Origin: Acidobacteriota bacterium
GTDB taxonomy: Bacteria > Acidobacteriota > UBA6911
Reading direction: 5' to 3'
Length of the DNA: 51,588 nucleotides
Assembly: GCA_016934295.1 (NCBI GenBank)
Contig: JAFGTD010000044.1
Coordinates: 1 to 51,588 of the forward strand
In this document: piece by piece, positions 45,792 to 51,588 of the stretch
How positions within the stretch are numbered: the first letter of the stretch is position 1
Layout of the letters: each line of letters begins with the position of its first letter
Made by a program: the position numbers and the translations under genes
Notes under the pieces: model-generated
What the model saw: the letters and a program-made list of their open reading frames with translations, nothing else
What the model was told of the DNA's origin: nothing
Database searches by the model: none

Positions 45792-46376
45792 TTATAACAG
45801 GATTTCCCTGAGTTCTTTTCTAGGCGTGCGGGAGGGCAGCCTAGCGGCATACCCCATTGTTATGACAAACGGAATTATCAGGTTCCCGGGAATTTCAAGC
45901 GCCTCGTGAAGCACCGCCTCTTCGATCAACCCGATATAGCTCGTTCCCAGTCCCAGTTCGGTGGCTCGCAGGACCATGAATGCGGAAGCGATGGACAGAT
46001 CCCGGAGGGCTCTTGCGGCCGCTTTTTCTTCAACAATGCGGAACATGGCCTTGCGTTCAACAGGATCTTCGGGGACCGTCCCGTCCTCAACCTGGTTTTC
46101 ACCCCCGTACCTTCCGGCGTAGGCGGCAGGGTCCGTGCAGCAGACGACGATGGCAGGCGCCTGGTAGACAAAGTCCTGCGGAAACGCCTTTTTCCGCTTC
46201 AATTTTTCGACGGTTTCCCGGTCCCGCACAATGCGGAACCGCCAGGGCTGGGCGTTGCAGCCGCTGGGAGCGCGCCGCGCGGCGTCTAATATTTCGTCGA
46301 TGACTTTATCGGGGACTTTCTTCCCGTCATACCAGCGGATGCTCCGCCGATTCTCAATCGCCTCTTTCACATCCAT
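45792..46376 (-). CDS. nitroreductase family protein
   Basis: AIENRRSIRWYDGKKVPD, ARRAPSGCNAQPWRF. Confidence 0.92.
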   Translation of the reverse strand: MDVKEAIENRRSIRWYDGKKVPDKVIDEILDAARRAPSGCNAQPWRFRIVRDRETVEKLKRKKAFPQDFVYQAPAIVVCCTDPAAYAGRYGGENQVEDGTVPEDPVERKAMFRIVEEKAAARALRDLSIASAFMVLRATELGLGTSYIGLIEEAVLHEALEIPGNLIIPFVITMGYAARLPSRTPRKELREILL

Positions 46377-46410
46377 AATACGCGGGACCTTTCCTCCTTA
46401 ACCTATTGGA

Positions 46411-47781
46411 TTATGCGGAGCGGACCCATCGCAGGAGGGTTCTGAAATTGGGCGGCTTGCCGAACATCAGCAGGCCGATCCGGAAAATTTTGGCCGTAAA
46501 CCACACCGCTCCGATTACGGAACCGAATCCGATCAGGATCGAAAGCCATACCTGCCACAACGGCGGCGGGGAACTGGAAGCCATGCGCAGCAGTATGGCG
46601 AAGGTGTTTACGGGGGGGATGAAACTCACGACGACGCTCAATACCGAGTCCGGGCTGCGGGAAATCGGGAACCAGAGAATCCACGGGACCATAAACGTAA
46701 GCGACAGCGGCATCATCAGCCCCTGTGCTTCCTTCATATCGTTGACCGCGGATCCTACCGCCATCATGAGGGAACCCATCACCAGGTAGGTGATTACGAA
46801 AAACAGCAGGAGATAGAAAATCAGGGAGAAATCGAAAAGGCCGACCATGGCGAAAGAGGAAAGGAGGAAGACTCCCATCAGGATATAGAGTCCCATGCCG
46901 ATCATGCTGGCCCCCATCTGCCCCATGAGTTTGCCCGCCATCAGTTCCATCGGGGACACGGCGGAAAGGAGAACTTCGACCACCCGGCTCGATTTCTCCT
47001 CAACCATCGTGGTCAGCAGCTGCCCCCCTCCTCCCATGACGCCCATCAGCAGCAGAAAACCGAATGCCAAAGGCAGCAGAGTATTGAATCCCTGGACCGT
47101 CTGCCGCTGATCCGTTTGCGTTACCGTCACCGACCGGACGGAAGGAACGCCGAGAATGGAATAGATCTCCGACCCGTCGAGCGCGCTCCTGTTGAGGCGG
47201 GCGTTGACAATGGCGTTTTTCAGGCCATCCTGGATTTCGCTCCTGGCCATGTCCGACAGGTTGGGGGAGACGTAAAAATCATAGGTGCCGTACTCCGGAC
47301 TTTCGCCGGTTGGCTGCACCGCATTGGGGTGAATCACGGCAATCGCGAGATGGGGCATGTCTTTCGGCTGAATGTTCAGCCAGGCTTTCTCTTTTTCGAT
47401 GTCCGTGCCTGCAGGCCGCGTCAGGATGCGAAGATCGGGAAGCGGGGTCAGGTTTAATCCTATATCCCCGGCAGGCATTTTATCGGCCAGATCTCGAACC
47501 TGCTGCGGCACTTTGGCCAGAGCTTCTTTCGCAGCCTGTTCGCGGCGCTGTCTGATTTTTTCCGGATCGTAGGCATCGCGCAATCCCGGAAGAACCTGCC
47601 CGGTCGGATCAATAACGATGATTTCGCCTTTCAATTGATAATCCTTGGGATTGAACAGGCGCGGCCCGAGCCAGGCAAACAGCGCAATCAACGCCGGCAG
47701 GAACAGGAGGCCGAAAACGAATGCGCGTGTTCCGACGGTGGCGACGAATTCCCGTTTCGCGACTAAAAGTATGTTTCTCAT
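46411..47781 (-). CDS. ABC-2 type transporter permease
   Basis: MRNILLVAKREFVATVGTRAFVFGLL; long periplasmic domain and C-terminal TM block; overlaps ATPase gene by 4 nt. Confidence 0.9.
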   Translation of the reverse strand: MRNILLVAKREFVATVGTRAFVFGLLFLPALIALFAWLGPRLFNPKDYQLKGEIIVIDPTGQVLPGLRDAYDPEKIRQRREQAAKEALAKVPQQVRDLADKMPAGDIGLNLTPLPDLRILTRPAGTDIEKEKAWLNIQPKDMPHLAIAVIHPNAVQPTGESPEYGTYDFYVSPNLSDMARSEIQDGLKNAIVNARLNRSALDGSEIYSILGVPSVRSVTVTQTDQRQTVQGFNTLLPLAFGFLLLMGVMGGGGQLLTTMVEEKSSRVVEVLLSAVSPMELMAGKLMGQMGASMIGMGLYILMGVFLLSSFAMVGLFDFSLIFYLLLFFVITYLVMGSLMMAVGSAVNDMKEAQGLMMPLSLTFMVPWILWFPISRSPDSVLSVVVSFIPPVNTFAILLRMASSSPPPLWQVWLSILIGFGSVIGAVWFTAKIFRIGLLMFGKPPNFRTLLRWVRSA

Positions 47782-48758
47782 GAAGCTGCGCCTCCATTCC
47801 CTGTTCTGGCCAGATCCCGTCTCAGTTTCTCCCGATCTTCAGCCGAGTCCGTTGCCGTCGAGACAAGGCGGATAAAAATATCTTCAAGGCGCGGACGGGA
47901 CAATTCGAGCCGGGCGGGCGGTTCCATGTCGATGATGCGGTGCATCACCTCCGCGGGATCCGTATTGTCGGCAAGCTGGATTTTATAGCCGGCCTCGCTC
48001 CGGTCCATCCGCTCAACGCCCGGCAGCTGCAGGGTACCCGACACATCGGCATTCGAGTCGAGAGGCTCGTATTCGATGGCACTGGTATCGTATTGGTTGC
48101 GAATATTTGTGAGATCCTGATCCATCACTTTGCAGCCCTGGTGGACCATGACCACATGCCGGCATATCTCCTCGGCCTGGGGCATGACATGGGTGGAAAA
48201 TAGAATGGTCGCCCCGCGCCCGTGTTCCTCCAGCACCAGGTCGCGCAGAAGCCGCATGCTGACCGGATCCAATCCGCTGAACGGCTCATCTAGAATTAAC
48301 AGGTCCGGTTTGTGAATGATAGCCGCGACAAACTGGACCTTCTGGAGCATCCCCTTGGAAAGCTCCTCGCAACGTTTCTTTTCGATTCCGCCGAGACCGA
48401 CCCGCTCCAGGTAAGTTTTGATTCGTTTACTCAGGTCCGGCTCCCGCACTCCTTTCAGGCTGCCTATATACTGCAGAAAGGCGCCGACCCGCATTTTCCG
48501 GTACACGCCCCGCTCTTCGGGGAGATAGCCGATCCTGTTCTTGGCTTCCAGCGCCGACGGGTAATTCAGGACTGAAATATCCCCGGAATCGGGGAAAAGA
48601 ATCGACATGATCAACCGGATTGCCGTTGTTTTCCCTGCGCCGTTTGGACCGATGAATCCGTATAGACCGCCATAGGGAATAACAAGATCCAGGTCCCGGA
48701 CCGCGGCGACCCGGCCGAACGTTTTCGTTACATTTTTTAGCTCAACAGCAGCATCCAT
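47778..48758 (-). CDS. ABC transporter ATP-binding protein
   Basis: Walker A GPNGAGKTT, signature LSKGMLQKV, Walker B LLILDEPFSGLDP. Confidence 0.95.
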   Translation of the reverse strand: MDAAVELKNVTKTFGRVAAVRDLDLVIPYGGLYGFIGPNGAGKTTAIRLIMSILFPDSGDISVLNYPSALEAKNRIGYLPEERGVYRKMRVGAFLQYIGSLKGVREPDLSKRIKTYLERVGLGGIEKKRCEELSKGMLQKVQFVAAIIHKPDLLILDEPFSGLDPVSMRLLRDLVLEEHGRGATILFSTHVMPQAEEICRHVVMVHQGCKVMDQDLTNIRNQYDTSAIEYEPLDSNADVSGTLQLPGVERMDRSEAGYKIQLADNTDPAEVMHRIIDMEPPARLELSRPRLEDIFIRLVSTATDSAEDREKLRRDLARTGNGGAAS

Positions 48759-48870
48759 AATCCGCCCGTTTCTTTATTGGTATAGGGAAATCGGAATATT
48801 GTTTATGCTTCCCCATCATATAGCGACATCACACACTCTACGATGGAAACCGGAAAATAGTTGCACTCCC

Positions 48871-49418
48871 GCCGATGAAAATATGGACGATTCTGGGAAT
48901 CCCGCTTCAAGTGCCAGGTTCTGCTCGATAATGCCGCCATTGCCGCCTGCATGGTATATGTCGACCTGAATCCCGTTCGCGCTCTCGTGGCGCCGACACC
49001 CGAAAAAAGCGACTTCACCGGCATTCAGCAGAGGATTCGCGCCTTTCAAAAACAAACGATGACTGAGGGATTGCAACAACAAGGCATTTCCGACGTGTCA
49101 ACATGCCGGCTATGTCCAATCCCGGCATCAACGGATCCAAACGGCATTCTGCCGATGACGGAAACCGAATATTTCGATCTCGTAGACAGGTCGGGCCGAT
49201 TGGTTCGCTCGGATAAGCGGGGAGCTATTGACGCCAAGCTTGAACCGATCCTCCAGCGTATGGGAATCAAACCGGAAGCCTGGGCAGATACTGTGTTTCG
49301 TTTTGGAGACAAATTTGGCCTTGCCGCAGGACTCTTTTCCAATCTGCGTGATTTTGCCAAACGGATAGGCAGGCAATGGTTCTCGGGTTATTCCTCGGCT
49401 CGAACCTCTTTCATTTAA
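48871..49418 (+). pseudogene. 5'-truncated Y1 (REP-associated-type) transposase
   Basis: GRFWESRFKCQVLLDNAAIAACMVYVDLNPVRA is a conserved internal segment; the N-terminal HUH region is absent. Confidence 0.75.
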
Positions 49419-49668
49419 TCGCCGCTCGCTCCGTACAACCTGACAGATTTCATACTTTCAGTATCTTTACTTTTGGACATTGTCGTTTCTAAAGATAGTT
49501 TTCGGTAATTTCGAATAAGTTACAAACCACTGCAATTTAGAATTTCGCGTACTTTGCGCACTGACAACCCTTTCTGGCATCGATTTCCTCCTTTCAGCGG
49601 ATTAAGGGCTTAAAACCCAAACCCGAATAACTCTAGAACTGCTCGCAATTCGGCGATACAATGTCGCA

Positions 49669-50106
49669 GTGAGTCTACCGACATTAAAATCCATTGAACG
49701 CAGCATCAAACGCTGTGTCGTCGGGCGTAAAGAGATTCAGGCAGCGTACGTCTTCGGTTCGGCCGCCAGAGAAAGAATGCGACACGACAGCGATATCGAC
49801 GTCGCGGTTCTTCTGAACGAGAAGGTTCCCGGTTCAAAATTTGTCGATATCCGGTTGAGGCTGATGACCGATCTTGGTTCTGCCTTACGCCGATCTGATA
49901 TCGATGTAGCCGTACTGAATCAAGCCACGCCGCTATTGGCCCATCGGGTGTTGTCTAAGGGCAAACTCGTATTTGAGAGATCCGCTTCGGCGCGAATCCG
50001 ATTTCAGGTCCAGACCGCAAACCGGTACCAAGACCTGATTCCGATGTACGAAATCCACATGCGTTACTTCAAGAAGAGCGTCCGGGAGGGTCGCATCATT
50101 GGTTGA
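49669..50106 (+). CDS. mntA: MntA-type minimal nucleotidyltransferase antitoxin
   Basis: VFGSAARERMRHDSDIDVAVLL; overlaps the HEPN gene. Confidence 0.85.
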   Translation: MSLPTLKSIERSIKRCVVGRKEIQAAYVFGSAARERMRHDSDIDVAVLLNEKVPGSKFVDIRLRLMTDLGSALRRSDIDVAVLNQATPLLAHRVLSKGKLVFERSASARIRFQVQTANRYQDLIPMYEIHMRYFKKSVREGRIIG

Positions 50107-50515
50107 CCGCTACGTTGTTCAAGCCCGCATCGCTAAAATCCGTGAGTACCTTGCACTGCTGCGGAGGATCCGCATATTGGCGGATGAAGAAAAGTTTTTA
50201 AATGACCCGCTGATTTACGGCAGCGCCGAGCGATACCTGCAGCTTGCAATCCAAAGCGTGCTTGATATCAGCAACCATATCGTCGCCGACATGAAACTCA
50301 GCCTGCCGGCAGATAATCGGGAACTCTTCGAGCTTCTAGCGAAGCATAAAATAGTGCCCGCGGCGCTCTCAAAAAAGATGATCGCCATGGCCGGTTTTCG
50401 AAACATCCTGGTCCACGAGTATCTCGAAATAGATCGCAAGCGAGTATACCGCACACTCAAGAAGGACCTCGGCGATTTCGAAAAATTCATCAGGGCCACG
50501 GCTAGGTTGCTTTGA
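50099..50515 (+). CDS. hepT: HepT-type HEPN toxin (DUF86)
   Basis: FRNILVHEYLEID (RX4-HXY HEPN motif); overlaps mntA by 8 nt. Confidence 0.85.
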   Translation: MVDRYVVQARIAKIREYLALLRRIRILADEEKFLNDPLIYGSAERYLQLAIQSVLDISNHIVADMKLSLPADNRELFELLAKHKIVPAALSKKMIAMAGFRNILVHEYLEIDRKRVYRTLKKDLGDFEKFIRATARLL

Positions 50516-50729
50516 TATATCTCCTCCCTCACGGTACAGGACATCACTTTTTATTTCCAATCCAAAGTCAGATCCTGCAATGGGCGAAAGCCGTTTGAAA
50601 AAATAAATGTGCGCACATTCTTCGCAATATTCTTAACGTGTTCAATATTGGTAATATTGGGGTCGGACCATAAGAAATAGTTGTCAACAAAGAGGATACC
50701 TCCATTAGAAGTGTAGAAAATGGCCATTA

Positions 50730-50759
50730 GACGCAGAAAAAGGGCCCTTTTTCTGCGTC
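50730..50759. repeat. perfect 30-bp palindrome upstream of Y1 transposase
   Basis: GACGCAGAAAAAGGG/CCCTTTTTCTGCGTC. Confidence 0.9.
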
Positions 50760-50789
50760 CAAGAACAGAAAGCCCAAGGAGGTGCCTCA

Positions 50790-51518
50790 ATGCCGCGTGC
50801 GAATCGCTATATCCTTCCCGGATATACCTACCACCTGACCCACCGATGCCATAATCGTAAATTCCTTCTTCGCTGCAGAACCGACAGAATCGAATATTGG
50901 CACCGTTTAAGAAAGAACGTGAGTAAACACCGGATATCATTGTTCGACTTCTGCATCACGAGCAATCATGTTCACCTGCTTGGAATCTGCAGACGAGAAG
51001 GAGACATCAGCCGCTTTATGCAGCAGTTGGAAGGCGAGTTCGCCGACTTTTACAACAATCGTAAAACCCGTACAGGTTCTTTCTGGGGAGAGCGTTTCCA
51101 CTGTACCATGATTGAAAACAACGAACACCTTTGGAATTGCCTGCGATACATCGACCTCAACATGGTTCGTGCCGGAGTCGTCACTCATCCAGGTTCATGG
51201 CCCTGGTGCGGTTACCATGAACTTGTCGGCGAGCGCAAGCGTTATCGCTTGCTCGATATCGGCAGTCTTGTCGTACTACTCGGATTGCAGGACAGGGAAT
51301 CTCTGGCTGAGTTTCACCGGCAACACATTGATGAAGCCATTAAAAACCAGCAGTTGAATCGCGAAGCTGTCTGGACTGAAAGCATTGCTGTTGGCAGCAA
51401 GGAATTTTTAGAAGGAATCGTCACGAAGAATAAGCGGAGAAAGAAGTTCTATATATCTAAAACTGAAGACGGAACCTCATATATCAAAGAAGATTTATCT
51501 AAATTCGTTTATAGATAG
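50790..51518 (+). CDS. REP-associated Y1 (HUH) transposase
   Basis: YHLTHRCHNRKFLL, FCITSNHVHLL (HUH-type), GSFWGERFHCTMIENNEHLWNCLRYIDLNMVRAGVV. Confidence 0.92.
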   Translation: MPRANRYILPGYTYHLTHRCHNRKFLLRCRTDRIEYWHRLRKNVSKHRISLFDFCITSNHVHLLGICRREGDISRFMQQLEGEFADFYNNRKTRTGSFWGERFHCTMIENNEHLWNCLRYIDLNMVRAGVVTHPGSWPWCGYHELVGERKRYRLLDIGSLVVLLGLQDRESLAEFHRQHIDEAIKNQQLNREAVWTESIAVGSKEFLEGIVTKNKRRKKFYISKTEDGTSYIKEDLSKFVYR

Positions 51519-51588
51519 CCGGATTCTCTTAAATTCAAAAAAAGCCCCCAAAATATCGCTGTAAGACCTGTTCTGAGAGGTAAAATCG

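Larger units (their letters stand above)
50659..51588 (+). mobile_element. Y1/RAYT transposon-like element, 3' end beyond window
   Basis: Left end GGGGTCGGACCA (50659-50670) matches the terminal repeat of the 18.5-kb solo element; 51527-51588 matches 18671-18732. Confidence 0.7.

Noticed and set aside
1-51588. tRNA, rRNA, prophage or integrative element boundaries
   Set aside because: No cloverleaf, rRNA, integrase or phage structural genes recognised by eye; a tRNAscan/Infernal run would be needed to exclude small RNAs.

Overview
Bacterial accessory-rich chromosomal window. Family content suggests an anaerobic Desulfobacterota-like genome, which is an inference. I call about 40 genes. They include secreted CARDB/IPT proteins, an orphan molybdenum hydroxylase subunit, tandem double-cupins, an ECF sigma module, convergent asnA/asnS, several MFS transporters, a degradation-type cluster (21.9-32.4 kb), GH3, an RCC1-repeat protein, a small surface-sugar cluster with a BKACE enzyme, a B12-type radical SAM protein, an ABC exporter, a MntA/HepT toxin-antitoxin pair and a REP-associated Y1 transposase.

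The strongest finding is at 23477-25189. The two ORFs there are one frame interrupted by a single in-frame TGA in the context U-G-S-C, followed at once by a strong SECIS-like hairpin. This is a putative secreted UGSC-family selenoprotein. It sits in a tight operon between a tannase/feruloyl-esterase-fold protein whose whole catalytic triad is replaced (CS-D-HC becomes CH-S-GC) and a uroporphyrinogen-decarboxylase-family protein. I propose this three-gene unit as the candidate undescribed system.

Other notable signals: a solo non-autonomous derivative of the Y1 transposase element, a family of hairpin repeats placed just after stop codons, two sigma-54-type promoters with upstream palindromes, a back-to-back ECF promoter, and several gene remnants, including an enolase-superfamily gene with its barrel deleted in frame.
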